64,000 nucleotides of DNA from KBS-96 sp049585195 (GCA_049585195.1 JBAUZG010000024.1:1-64000), one strand, 5' to 3'. Shown: positions 27,829 to 36,830, counted from the first letter of the stretch. The notes: generated by a model from the sequence alone, not told the origin. Numbers and translations are program-made.

Positions 27829-27972
27829 CACGTGGGCAGTGCAAACAGCCACTGCGATTTCCGGCTCCCATGCCTTTATGGTACGTGGTGGAGGCCGGGC
27901 AGGCCGGGCTCGGTGAACTGAAGAGGGTGCTGAAATAGGGAAAAGGCCGCTCCTCTGGAAAACACGCGGAAG

Positions 27973-28058
27973 ACCGCTCCCTCGCGGTCGCGGCTCGGTT
28001 CCGTAAGCTGCTGTGGACACGCGATCGCATTTCTGAACCGCTCGCGAGAGCAAGCGGT
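27973..28058. repeat. REP-like palindrome, copy B
   Basis: Outer arms ACCGCT/AGCGGT match those of copy A (ACCACT/AGTGGT) with a paired substitution. The head (CGCTCCCTCGCGGT..CGGCTCGGTT) and tail (GAGCAAGCGGT) are shared; the middle is longer than in copy A. It lies in the region 27829-28334, which otherwise holds no convincing gene. Confidence 0.7.
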
Positions 28059-28273
28059 GTTCGGCTCTTTTCAGCATCCTCTGAAGCGTGCGCCACACGG
28101 GAAGCCCGCCGCACAGAAATATATCTAACAGATAAGTACTTTTTGGTGGGTATCGACCGCGGTACCTGGGCAGTTTTTATCTTGAAATATTTCTGAGATT
28201 TTTGAGGACGGTTGGGCACCTATACCAGTACAATACGGGACTGAAGGCCCGAATTTGACTCCCTTTTAGAGAG

Positions 28274-28293
28274 CCTCTCACCGTACTGAGAGG
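28274..28293. promoter_or_regulatory. Hairpin upstream of small membrane ORF
   Basis: CCTCTCA-ccgtac-TGAGAGG is a perfect 7-bp stem. A second, mutually exclusive pairing (CTCACC with GGTGAG) is possible in the same bases. It lies 42 bp before the ATG at 28335 and could affect transcription or translation; no family is recognised. Confidence 0.3.
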
Positions 28294-28334
28294 TGAGGCC
28301 GTTTTGCAAAAACCGCCGAACTACGCTTTGGAGC

Positions 28335-28460
28335 ATGCTAGTGACGCACATACTGTGGTTGGCCGGGATTCCGGCGGCGATCATTCTCGAGCTGACGCTC
28401 GCGATTGTGGTGGGACGAGCCCTTCGATACGGGATCGGCGGCGCCGAAAGAACCGAATAG
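28335..28460 (+). CDS. Small single-pass membrane protein (41 aa)
   Basis: An ATG at 28335 preceded by TTTGGAGC opens 41 codons. Residues 3-30 are hydrophobic (THILWLAGIPAAIILELTLAIVVG), followed by RALRYGIGGAERTE, so one inner-membrane helix with a basic flank is likely. It is convergent with the Skp/OmpH gene (stop 28488). Too short for similarity-based confidence. The Shine-Dalgarno and clean helix favour a real small protein of unknown role. Confidence 0.45.
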   Translation: MLVTHILWLAGIPAAIILELTLAIVVGRALRYGIGGAERTE

Positions 28461-28487
28461 CCGAAGGATAGACAGTCTAAACCGGCC

Positions 28488-29114
28488 CTACTTGCTCCCG
28501 CCCGGCGCGGAAGGCTTCGGCGTCGCTGGCTTTGGCGTTCCGGGAGATGAAGTGGGAGCCTGCGGAACGTTGGTAGGACCGCCGTTCGTTGAGGTCTTGT
28601 CGTAGAGGGTAATGATGTCCTGCGTAATGTCGATTGCGCTCGAGCTGTACAGAATCGGCGTATTCGGACTACTGTTGTCCATCACGACTGAATAGCCATT
28701 GTCTTTGGCATATTTGGTGATGACGGCAAGCATCCGCTGGCCGAGCCCTTGCAGCAGCCGCTGTTGCTCGGCATTCCATTCGTCCTGCGCGTCCTGCTCA
28801 TCCCGTTGTAAACGCGTGTTTTTCGACTGAATCTCGCGCTCGAGCTGAGCCTGCGCCTCTTGGCTCATCGTGTTACTACCCTTACGGAGCTGATCGTTGA
28901 GAGAGGTAATTTCGGCCTGGCGGTCGTTCAGTTCCTTGCGTTTCGGCATGAACTTACCCTCGAGCTCCTGTGCCGCCTTCTGCCCGTCCTTGGTGCCGAT
29001 AAGGGCTCCCTGAAAATTGACGATCGCTGTCTTTGTGCCTGGACTTTGTGCGTACGCGCCGATCCCGAGAGCGGCCGCCGCCAGCACCGAAACCAATTTA
29101 CTTCTCATCGCCAT
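28488..29114 (-). CDS. skp: OmpH/Skp family periplasmic chaperone
   Basis: 208 residues with a signal peptide (VLAAAALGIGAYAQS). The Skp core follows, starting TAIVNFQGALIGTKDGQKAAQEL, with long charged coiled-coil arms (about 50-135) and the closing strand YSVVMDNSSPNTPILYSSSAIDIT, then DITQDIITLYD. A Pro/Thr/Ser-rich tail is added. Skp carries unfolded beta-barrel proteins across the periplasm. It lies 44 bp downstream of bamA in the same direction, as in many Gram-negative genomes. Confidence 0.88.
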   Translation of the reverse strand: MAMRSKLVSVLAAAALGIGAYAQSPGTKTAIVNFQGALIGTKDGQKAAQELEGKFMPKRKELNDRQAEITSLNDQLRKGSNTMSQEAQAQLEREIQSKNTRLQRDEQDAQDEWNAEQQRLLQGLGQRMLAVITKYAKDNGYSVVMDNSSPNTPILYSSSAIDITQDIITLYDKTSTNGGPTNVPQAPTSSPGTPKPATPKPSAPGGSK

Positions 29115-29158
29115 CTACTTCTCAAATCCTTCCCTCATTTATTATCTGATTCGCCCGA

Positions 29159-32146
29159 CTAGAAGGTCCGGCCAATCGTGAACCGGAAAGTCGTGGTCCG
29201 TTCGTCGTATGGGTAACTCAAGGCGTACGTCTGAATATATTGATTGTAGGTGTAGTCGTTCGGAAAATAAGAGCGATCCGCCACAATCGGGGGCTGAATA
29301 TTCGTTCGTACTAAGGTAGGATTATACGCGAAATAGACTCGGAACGGTGCGTTCACCACGGGCATGATGACCTGAATCTCGAGACCGGTAGACGAACGGA
29401 TCGCCTCGGTTGCGCCGTCAATCAGGGCCCGCGTGCCAAAGTCGGATTGCGGGAATAAAGCGTTCAGATTTGCCACCTCGCCCGAATTCAATTGCAGCTG
29501 GCTGGCTTGCGAGATGCGGTTGACGCCAGCGTCGAAGAACGGAGCCAGCGTCACCGGACCAAAAATCGGGATGCGGTATTCAAAGTTAAACACGCCCGAA
29601 GTATCGCCGCCCGGAAAGATGGTGGTGTAGCCGGGAACGTTCATTGTGACGGGTGTTGTTGTGACGGCGCCGTTCGAGATCACCTGCTGAACACGTTGAG
29701 TTCCGTCGGCGTTATACACGGGAGTGTTTTGCTCTGTTGGAATAAATGCGGCCGGGCTGATGGACCACAGATCGAAGCCGCGGATGTCGTTCTCGCCGCC
29801 CATATAGAAGCGGCTGAAGGGCGGCGCATCGCGGCCGTCGTAGCCGGCGATGTAGCGCGCGTTGAAATGGAACGCCAGCACATTGCCCTTGAAGAAGCCG
29901 TGCCGGAAGTAGGCCACGTCGAGTAACGGCTGTAGGGTGTCCACGTTTCCGCCAAGATAGCTTCCCGAGACGCCGAAGGAACTACTCACCCGGAGGCCCT
30001 GCGTGGGAGCAATCGGGCTGTTGGTCGAGTTATAGGAATACGTCGGCGTGATCTTGCTGGTCTTGATGCCTGAATACGAGTTGGGTCCGGCCAGCCCTTC
30101 AAAATCGAGGTACTGGAAGTAGGTGGTGGCGGCCGGGGTCAATGGGGAGACGTTCTGGATGTCGAAGCCATACGTAAGTCCAATACGGGCGAAACTGCGC
30201 TTGATTGGATGCGTGACAAACGTCGTGAACCCTCTTCCATTTGTCACATAGTTCAAGAGGTTGTTCGGGCCGAAGGAATTGTAATAGGAAATCAGGTTTT
30301 CGCCGCTCAGGATCGATGCTTCACGCGCCTGATTGTAATTAAACCGTTGTAGATAAACCGTGAAACCTGCCGTATAAGGCTTATCGAACAGATACGGTTC
30401 GGTAAAGCCCAGCGTGACGGAATCGAGACGCGTGCCAATCTGGCTGTCGAGGCTGAGCGTTTCGCCAAGTCCGAGGAAATTACGCGTTGAAAACTGGAAG
30501 CCGATGAAGCTTCCCGCAATGCCCGAGACGCCTCCGTTCAATTGAATCGAGTTCTTTCCCTTTTCTTTCAGCTTCAGAAGAAGATCGACCGTGTTCGTCT
30601 TGGTGTCGCGCTTGATGTCGGTTGCGTCTTCCGGCTTCAATTGATCGAAAAAGCCGAGCTGATTGAGTTTCAAAATACTCGTATCCCAAAGACGCTGGCT
30701 AAACAAGTCGCCTTCGTCGATCAGCAGCTCGCGCCGGATGACTTTGTCGCGCGTTGTGACGTTGCCCTGAAAGTCGATTCGGCGCACAAAAAACTGGTGC
30801 CCTTCATCCACATTGATCGTTAAGTCGATTTTGTTCGAGTTGGGGACCGGCTCGGGGTCCGGCTCCGGAACAAAATCTATATACCCGAAATCGCCGTATA
30901 GCTTGCGAATGTTCTCGATGCCCTTTTGAAGTTTCTGCGTCGAGAATACGTCGCCCGGCCCCATCCCAAAGACCTGCTTGGCAATCAGATCGGGCGTCCG
31001 GAACAGTTTCATGCCGACGAAGTTGAAATTGCGCAGATAATATTTCTGCCCTTCGTCGATGGTCATCGTGATATCGGCGTTCTTGCCCAGGTGGTTGGGC
31101 TTCAAAATCGGAATACGGAACCCATGACCGCCGACATCGTGAATCGTCACTGTGTGGTCTACTACATGCGCCTCGTAGTAACCCTTCGACTGGTAAAACA
31201 TGCGCATGCGTTCGGAGTCTTCATCCAGCTTCGTCGAGTCGTAGGTGCGGGCGAACAAATTCTCGAACAAGATCGAGTACGGGATGCCGATCGGCTTTAA
31301 GTTCTTCATCGACCGGATCACCACCCGGTCGCTGAAGGCGTTGTTCCCCTGTAGATTGATCTTTCCGACTTTCACCTTCGGCCCCTCGTCGATCTTGAAA
31401 TTGATTTCGACCGACGAGGGCGGCACCTGCCGCACTTCGGGCGTCACTGTGGCATATTGCCGGCCTCGCTCCGCTTCAAATTCCTGCAAAACGTTCTTTG
31501 CTCGCTGCACTTTGCCCGGATCGTATTGCGATTCAGGCGAGAGGCCAACCTTCCGGTCCTTGAAGCGGTCGAGAATCTCCGATTTCGAGATCGATTTATT
31601 TCCTGTGTAGTCTATGCTTCGAATAACCCGGCGTTCCGCGACGATAAAGCGAATGATAATGCCGCCGTCCGGCGCAGTTTGCTTCTCGACCTTCAAATCG
31701 TCGAAGCGTCCGCTATTCCACAGGGCCATGAAATCGCGATGAATCGCATCATCGCTATAGACATCGCCCTTCCGGCTTAGAATCAACGCCCGCAGCGTAT
31801 CTTGTGGTATCCGGCGCTGTCCCCGGAATTCAATGTCTTCGATGATGCCGGCATTGTTCTTATTCGGCTGGGCTTCCGGCTTGGGAGCCTCGGGCACGTT
31901 CTCGAATGGATTCTGCTGCTGCTTTGGGGGCTGTTGCTGCTGATTGGGAGGTTTCTGCTGTGTAGACGGCTGCTGCTGGTTAGGAGTTGTGGAGGGAGCG
32001 GGCGGCTGTGAATTTTGTTGTCCCTGCGCCGTTTGCTGCGACTGCGCTAAAGCCGGCGCAGCGATTTCGCCGGCAAGCCAAACACCAAAGATGGTTAAAA
32101 CAGGGCAAACTTGCACACGCAGGCGTAGAAGCCTGTGACCGATCAT
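29159..32146 (-). CDS. bamA: Outer-membrane assembly factor BamA
   Basis: 995 residues. A signal peptide is followed by an unusually long low-complexity Gln/Pro/Asn linker (about 35-95). POTRA domains follow (starting EDIEFRGQRRIPQDTL, IRSIDYTGNKSIS, VGKINLQGNNAFS, LRNFNFVGMKLF and VRRIDFQGNVTT, five in all, about 98-520). Then comes a 16-strand barrel with the loop-6 motif GENDIRGFD and a C-terminal FRFTIGRTF ending in Phe. It inserts barrel proteins into the outer membrane and is expected to be essential. The Gln-rich linker is the only deviation from the standard layout. Confidence 0.93.
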   Translation of the reverse strand: MIGHRLLRLRVQVCPVLTIFGVWLAGEIAAPALAQSQQTAQGQQNSQPPAPSTTPNQQQPSTQQKPPNQQQQPPKQQQNPFENVPEAPKPEAQPNKNNAGIIEDIEFRGQRRIPQDTLRALILSRKGDVYSDDAIHRDFMALWNSGRFDDLKVEKQTAPDGGIIIRFIVAERRVIRSIDYTGNKSISKSEILDRFKDRKVGLSPESQYDPGKVQRAKNVLQEFEAERGRQYATVTPEVRQVPPSSVEINFKIDEGPKVKVGKINLQGNNAFSDRVVIRSMKNLKPIGIPYSILFENLFARTYDSTKLDEDSERMRMFYQSKGYYEAHVVDHTVTIHDVGGHGFRIPILKPNHLGKNADITMTIDEGQKYYLRNFNFVGMKLFRTPDLIAKQVFGMGPGDVFSTQKLQKGIENIRKLYGDFGYIDFVPEPDPEPVPNSNKIDLTINVDEGHQFFVRRIDFQGNVTTRDKVIRRELLIDEGDLFSQRLWDTSILKLNQLGFFDQLKPEDATDIKRDTKTNTVDLLLKLKEKGKNSIQLNGGVSGIAGSFIGFQFSTRNFLGLGETLSLDSQIGTRLDSVTLGFTEPYLFDKPYTAGFTVYLQRFNYNQAREASILSGENLISYYNSFGPNNLLNYVTNGRGFTTFVTHPIKRSFARIGLTYGFDIQNVSPLTPAATTYFQYLDFEGLAGPNSYSGIKTSKITPTYSYNSTNSPIAPTQGLRVSSSFGVSGSYLGGNVDTLQPLLDVAYFRHGFFKGNVLAFHFNARYIAGYDGRDAPPFSRFYMGGENDIRGFDLWSISPAAFIPTEQNTPVYNADGTQRVQQVISNGAVTTTPVTMNVPGYTTIFPGGDTSGVFNFEYRIPIFGPVTLAPFFDAGVNRISQASQLQLNSGEVANLNALFPQSDFGTRALIDGATEAIRSSTGLEIQVIMPVVNAPFRVYFAYNPTLVRTNIQPPIVADRSYFPNDYTYNQYIQTYALSYPYDERTTTFRFTIGRTF

Positions 32147-32264
32147 CTACGGGCAATTCCTTTCCATGCTGCGCGAAAAGACCCCTGACGTGAGTCGGAC
32201 CCGACGGGTTTCGCGTAGGCGCTAAAATCTCAAACCCCTTAGTGTAACGGATGGATCCATTTTC

Positions 32265-32297
32265 GCGGGGCTGAAGCCCCGCGCGGGCTGAAGCCCA
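32265..32297. repeat. GGGCTGAAGCCC-type intergenic repeat
   Basis: GCGGGGCT-ga-AGCCCCGC (32265-32282) is directly followed by a near copy, GCGGGCTGAAGCCCA (32283-32297). These short palindromes are a dispersed intergenic repeat type. The location between bamA and the antitoxin start fits a non-coding role. Confidence 0.6.
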
Positions 32298-32357
32298 CCC
32301 TCCTGACGAACCACTTGCGTTCTCCAGATGTGGAGGTTAGAATCCATAAGTAGATAT

Positions 32358-32786
32358 ATGGCCCGTCCGCTCCGGCAGAAAGAATTTGCGCCGCTCCAAC
32401 TTGACGAACGCTACTCGCCGCAGGCCCGCAAGCGTCTCTCCTCTCCGGCGATCCGGTCCTTCTTTAATATTGCTAACGTTTGGGGACTCTCGGTAACCGA
32501 GCAACGGGCGCTTCTCGGCTTCCCGGCGCCTTCCACGTATCACAAGTATAAAGCTGGGCAAATCGGGACACTCTCTTATGACACACTGACGCGAGTCTCG
32601 TTAGTTCTCGGAATCTATAAGGCGCTGCATATTCTTTATCCAGACGATACGTTAGCCGATCGTTGGATCCGGCTGCCGAACTCGAATCAACTGTTTGGCG
32701 GCAGGGCGGCTATCAGCCTGATGATGGACGGAGGGATTGACGGGCTTTACCAAGTGAGGCGGCTGTTGGATGGCCGGCGCGGTTAG
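32358..32786 (+). CDS. Xre/MbcA/ParS-type antitoxin
   Basis: About 142 residues from ATG 32358 (MARPLRQKEF). The central helix-turn-helix-like part (NVWGLSVTEQRALLGFPAPSTYHKYK) and the C-terminal DUF2384/MbcA toxin-binding part (LSYDTLTRVSLVLGIYKALHIL, then DRWIRLPNSNQLFGGRAAISLMMDGG) are characteristic. The family neutralises RES-domain toxins and represses its own operon. The RES gene follows 5 bp downstream. Confidence 0.88.
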   Translation: MARPLRQKEFAPLQLDERYSPQARKRLSSPAIRSFFNIANVWGLSVTEQRALLGFPAPSTYHKYKAGQIGTLSYDTLTRVSLVLGIYKALHILYPDDTLADRWIRLPNSNQLFGGRAAISLMMDGGIDGLYQVRRLLDGRRG

Positions 32787-32791
32787 TTCGA

Positions 32792-33487
32792 GTGGCTGAT
32801 CGGACCTTCGAAGCGAATCCTGCTTCGTCACTTGTACGATTCGTTAACACGGTTCGCCTGGTGCCTAGCCGTTATCCTGCCGTCGGCATTCTCGATCAGA
32901 TAGCGAGTCCGGGAGACCTGGACTCGATCATCGAGCTCGAGACCTGGACGAATGACCGGATTTCAACGGAACTCGGTACGCTTCACCGTCTACCCAAAGA
33001 GGAATGGGTAATGGGCGAACCCATGTCGTCGGTGATTATGGCGGCGTTTTGCCATCCTCGCGCGGAAGGCGGCCGATTCAACGGGCCCGATCGCGGAGCG
33101 TGGTATGCGGGACGGTCGCAGGCGACCGCCCACGCCGAAGTGATCTACCACCGGACACGGGAGCTCGAAGAGGTGGGCATCTTCGACGCGTACACGCAAG
33201 TTCGAGCGTATTTGGCTAACTTCCATTCCCATTTCGTCAACATTCGCCAGCCGCGCCCTGAATACGAGCTGCTTCTCGATCCGGGAAGCTATGCCGCGTC
33301 GCAATCGTTTGCGCGTCAACTGCTTCAATCGGGCGCAAACGGCGTGGTCTACCCGAGCGTACGCGATCCGGAGGGGGAGTGCATCGTTTGTTTTCGCCCC
33401 AAACTGATTAAGAACGTGAGGATGGGGCCGCATTTTGAGTACCGTTGGAACGGGCAGCGGTCGCCCACCATCCGCCGCATTCAGTAA
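32792..33487 (+). CDS. RES-domain toxin (NAD+-degrading type)
   Basis: 231 residues from GTG 32792. The RES domain shows its Arg in GGRFNGPDRGAWYAG, Glu in ATAHAEVIYH and Ser in NGVVYPSVRDPEG, the three residues that name the family. Characterised members (MbcT, ParT, Res) consume NAD+ or ADP-ribosylate targets to arrest growth. All three positions are kept, so the toxin looks active. It forms a Xre-RES type II toxin-antitoxin module with the preceding gene. Confidence 0.9.
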   Translation: MADRTFEANPASSLVRFVNTVRLVPSRYPAVGILDQIASPGDLDSIIELETWTNDRISTELGTLHRLPKEEWVMGEPMSSVIMAAFCHPRAEGGRFNGPDRGAWYAGRSQATAHAEVIYHRTRELEEVGIFDAYTQVRAYLANFHSHFVNIRQPRPEYELLLDPGSYAASQSFARQLLQSGANGVVYPSVRDPEGECIVCFRPKLIKNVRMGPHFEYRWNGQRSPTIRRIQ

Positions 33488-33517
33488 CGAAAATCCCGTG
33501 GCTTTGTCCTATTCACG

Positions 33518-34987
33518 ATGGAGTTAGCAGACGCACGCGGTTACTGGCTGACGAGGGTCGTTTTCCTGCGGGGTCTTGCGCTCCTATGCCTCGTCGCCTT
33601 CTTAGTTGCGCTTAACCAGTTCCGCGCTTTATGCGGCGAGCGCGGACTGCTTCCGATTCAGGCATACGTGAAACAGGCTCCTTACCGAGAATCGCCCAGC
33701 CTCTTTTACCTGGCGCCTCGTGATCCCGTCCTGCTCATTGCGGCCTGGCTCGGAATCGCACTCTCGACGTTTGCGCTCGTGGGGCTGAGTGAACGTTACG
33801 GAAGCTGGCTGTCGATGCTGGTGTGGACGCTCATCTGGATCCTGTACCTGTCGTTCGTCAATACCGGTCAGATATTCTATGCGTTTGGGTGGGAGTCGAT
33901 CCTACTCGAAGCTTGTTTCCTCGCCATCTTCCTCGGCGCAGCGCATACAACACCGCAGCGCATTCCGATCTGGCTCATCCGCTGGCTGCTGTTTCGCGTA
34001 ATGTTCGGCGCCGGACTTATCAAAATGCGGGGTGATGAGTGCTGGCGGCAGCTTACCTGCCTCGATTGGCATTACGAAACACAGCCGATGCCCAACCCAG
34101 CAAGTTGGTTTCTGCATTGGAGTCCGGAATGGATGCACAAGGGAGGGGTGTTGTTCAATCACTTCAGCGAGCTGATTGTTCCGTTCGCCTACTTTCTTCC
34201 GCAACCTATTGCCACGATTGCAGGTGTTATCACAATCGTGTTTCAGGCGTGCATCATGTTCAGCGGCAACCTGAGCTGGCTGAACGCGTTGACCATCGTT
34301 CTCGCCTTCAGCACGATCGACGACCGGGTGTGGAGCTGGGTGACAAGAGTGCACGCGCCGGTCACGGTCGCGCCGCTGCGACTCGAAACGTTTGCGCAAA
34401 TTGCTATCGGCGTCATCACCATCGCGCTCAGCATTCCAGTGGTCGCGAACATGCTATCGCCGCGGCAGATGATGAACTTCAATTTCAATCCGTTTCATCT
34501 GGTTGGTACCTACGGCGCTTTTGGCAGCGTCACGCGACCGCGTTACGAGGTGATTGTCGAGGGCACGCAAGACAAGTTCGTGTCGGCCAACACTCGTTGG
34601 CGGGAGTACGAGTTCAAGGGCAAGCCGGGTGATCCCCGGCGAATGCCTCCTCAAGTCGCGCCGTACCATTTGCGGCTCGACTGGCTGATGTGGTTTGCAG
34701 CCATGTCGAGCTACGAGGAGCACCCCTGGTTCGTTGTATTTATGGACAAATTGTTGAAGGCCGATCGCGCCACGCTGTCGCTGATTAGAAGCGATCCGTT
34801 CGCGGGGCAGCGCCCGACTTATTTGCGCGCGCTGTTATACGAATACCACTTCACCCAGCCGGCGGAAAGAAGCCGCACAGGCGCGTGGTGGACCCGGCAG
34901 CTCGTCCGCACCTATTTGCCGCCCGTTTCGCTCTCGGCGCTCGAAACGCCAGACCTGATTCACAGCTTGCCCGGACTCGCGAATTAG
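33518..34987 (+). CDS. Lipase maturation factor-like membrane protein
   Basis: 489 residues. Several membrane helices lie in the first 320 residues. The conserved LMF signatures are RGLALLCLVAFLVAL, AFGWESILLEACFLAIFLG, RWLLFRVMFGAGLIKMRGDECWR and YHYETQPMPNP-like WHYETQPMPNPASWFLH. A C-terminal soluble part (PRYEVIVEGTQD, WREYEFKGKPGDP) follows. In animals LMF1 helps lipases fold in the ER. Bacterial members are uncharacterised, so role here is unknown. It lies 30 bp after the toxin gene and abuts the FAD oxidoreductase start. Confidence 0.88.
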   Translation: MELADARGYWLTRVVFLRGLALLCLVAFLVALNQFRALCGERGLLPIQAYVKQAPYRESPSLFYLAPRDPVLLIAAWLGIALSTFALVGLSERYGSWLSMLVWTLIWILYLSFVNTGQIFYAFGWESILLEACFLAIFLGAAHTTPQRIPIWLIRWLLFRVMFGAGLIKMRGDECWRQLTCLDWHYETQPMPNPASWFLHWSPEWMHKGGVLFNHFSELIVPFAYFLPQPIATIAGVITIVFQACIMFSGNLSWLNALTIVLAFSTIDDRVWSWVTRVHAPVTVAPLRLETFAQIAIGVITIALSIPVVANMLSPRQMMNFNFNPFHLVGTYGAFGSVTRPRYEVIVEGTQDKFVSANTRWREYEFKGKPGDPRRMPPQVAPYHLRLDWLMWFAAMSSYEEHPWFVVFMDKLLKADRATLSLIRSDPFAGQRPTYLRALLYEYHFTQPAERSRTGAWWTRQLVRTYLPPVSLSALETPDLIHSLPGLAN

Positions 34988-36424
34988 GTGCTGGCTAATT
35001 CCAAAAGCGAAGCGATCGTAGTAGGTTCAGGACCTAACGGGTTGAGTGCTGCAATTGAATTGGCTCGGGCCGGATTCCACACAACCATTGTCGAGGCTCA
35101 GGCTGCGATTGGCGGCGGTATCCATTCCGCCGAGCTCACACTTCCCGGCTTCATTCACGATGTCTGCTCAGCTATTCATCCCTTGGCGGTCAGTTCGCCC
35201 GCATTTGCGCAGTATCCGCTCGCCCAACATGGGCTGCGATGGATTCACCCGCCGGTTCCAATGGCTCACCCACTCGATGGCGGCAAAGCGGCGCTGCTTC
35301 AGCGAAGTCTTGATGAAACCGCTGAGGATCTCGGCGGCGAAACCCGTTACAGGCAGATCGCCGCGCCGATGGTGCGCGAATGGGTGCGGCTGTCTTCTGC
35401 GTTTTTGCGGCCAATGCTGCCGCCGCGCCATTTGCTCACGATGGCTAAGTTTGGAATTCACGCTGCCCAGCCCGCAACATGGCAAGCACGCAGAATCTTT
35501 TCTTCTCTTGAGGGGCGCGCGCTATTTGCCGGACTCGCGGCCCACTCGGCCTTGCCGCTCGCCTGGCCTCCGTCGTCTGCCTTCGGCTGGGTGCTCGGCA
35601 TTGCCGCTCATGCAGTGGGTTGGCCCTTGCCCGAAGGCGGGTCTCAAGCGATTGCCCGCTCGCTTGCATCCTACTTTGAGTCCCTTGGAGGAAGCATCGT
35701 CACCGGCGAGCGCGTCCAATCGTTGAAAGAAACAAGCGAAGCCAAGCTCGTTCTCTTCGATGTGGGTCCGCGTGAATTTCGATCAATTGCCGGTGACGCG
35801 CTTCCCTCGACGTACCGGCGGAGTCTCGAACAGTTTCGTCCCGGCCCGGCTGCTTTCAAAGTGGATTGGGCGTTGAGTGGTCCTGTTCCCTGGACCAATC
35901 CTGATTGCCGGCGCGCAGGGACCGTTCATCTGGGCGGAACGCTCGAGGAAGTGGCGGCTTCAGAATCCGCAGCCTGGCGAGGAGCGCCGCACCCGCGGCC
36001 CTTCGTTCTTTTTGTTCAACCCAGCTTGTTCGATTCGACCCGGGCGCCCGCGGGCGCACACACCGGCTGGGCCTATTGTCACGTTCCGAACGGCTCGAGG
36101 GAGGACATGACCAGCCGGATCGAGGCCCAGGTTGAGCGATTCGCGCCCGGATTCGCGAAGCTGATCCTTGCGCGCCATGTCACCACCCCTTCCGATTTCG
36201 AGCGCCTAAACCCAAATTACACAGGCGGCGACATTTTGGGCGGCGCCCAGACTCCGCTTCAGCTGCTGTTCCGGCCGACGCGGCATCTCTACAAGACTCC
36301 GTTGCGCGGGGTGTATCTGTGCTCGGCATCGACGCCGCCGGGCGGCGGAGTGCATGGCATGTGCGGCTATTGGGCAGCTCGCATGGCAATTGCGGACGCT
36401 GCGTCGTTTATGCAACGTGACTGA
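34988..36424 (+). CDS. FAD-dependent oxidoreductase, phytoene desaturase-like
   Basis: 478 residues starting at GTG 34988, immediately after the previous TAG. The Rossmann FAD motif is VVGSGPNGLSAAIELARAGFHTTIVEAQ, and the C-terminal FAD site reads YLCSASTPPGGGVHGMCGYWAARMA. This pattern (NGLxAAxxLAxAG, then PGGGVHGxxG) is that of the CrtI/PYROXD2-type NAD(P)/FAD oxidoreductases. Substrate is unknown; it may be an isoprenoid or other lipid. The gene's last 17 bp overlap the convergent arsC. Confidence 0.87.
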   Translation: MLANSKSEAIVVGSGPNGLSAAIELARAGFHTTIVEAQAAIGGGIHSAELTLPGFIHDVCSAIHPLAVSSPAFAQYPLAQHGLRWIHPPVPMAHPLDGGKAALLQRSLDETAEDLGGETRYRQIAAPMVREWVRLSSAFLRPMLPPRHLLTMAKFGIHAAQPATWQARRIFSSLEGRALFAGLAAHSALPLAWPPSSAFGWVLGIAAHAVGWPLPEGGSQAIARSLASYFESLGGSIVTGERVQSLKETSEAKLVLFDVGPREFRSIAGDALPSTYRRSLEQFRPGPAAFKVDWALSGPVPWTNPDCRRAGTVHLGGTLEEVAASESAAWRGAPHPRPFVLFVQPSLFDSTRAPAGAHTGWAYCHVPNGSREDMTSRIEAQVERFAPGFAKLILARHVTTPSDFERLNPNYTGGDILGGAQTPLQLLFRPTRHLYKTPLRGVYLCSASTPPGGGVHGMCGYWAARMAIADAASFMQRD

Positions 36425-36830
36425 TGAAATTGCGCAGCCAAATCCGCAGCTCATCTCTGACACGCCGGAATAGTGCCAGCCGTTCTTCATCGGACCCGGT
36501 AAGCGCCGCCGGATCTTCAAAGCCGTGATGCAGCTTTTTGGCCGGGCCGAAGAACACAGGGCAGGATTCGCGGGCATTGTCGCAGACGGTGATGACGTAA
36601 TCGAACTGCTGCCTGTTAAATTCATCGACGCTCTTAGAGCGATGCCCGGAAATATCAATTCCCAGTTCATGCATCACGGCAATTGCTTCGGGTCGCACGA
36701 AGCTTGCCTTTGTGCCCGCGCTTTCCACGTCGAACCGCTCCCCAGCATCGTGCCGCAACAGCCCTTCGGCCATCTGGCTTCGCGCTGAATTGCCGGTGCA
36801 GAGTATCAGCACCCGTTTCTTATCGCTCAT
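36408..36830 (-). CDS. arsC: Thioredoxin-coupled arsenate reductase ArsC
   Basis: 140 residues from ATG 36830 (MSDKKRVLILC). The low-molecular-weight phosphatase-like loop CTGNSARS (Cys 11) and the two redox cysteines in TVCDNARESCP identify the thioredoxin-dependent ArsC class. The family reduces arsenate to arsenite in the cytoplasm. The start overlaps the aquaporin stop by 11 bp, as the last gene of the ars operon. Its 3' end overlaps the convergent oxidoreductase. Confidence 0.92.
   Translation of the reverse strand: MSDKKRVLILCTGNSARSQMAEGLLRHDAGERFDVESAGTKASFVRPEAIAVMHELGIDISGHRSKSVDEFNRQQFDYVITVCDNARESCPVFFGPAKKLHHGFEDPAALTGSDEERLALFRRVRDELRIWLRNFISHVA

Noticed and set aside
27829..28098. 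N-terminal extension of the coiled-coil ORF
   Set aside because: It is translated from a palindromic repeat and lacks protein-like composition.
28202..28234. TTGAGG / TACAAT as a promoter for the small ORF
   Set aside because: The spacing is 21 bp, outside the normal range, and no better -35 was found.
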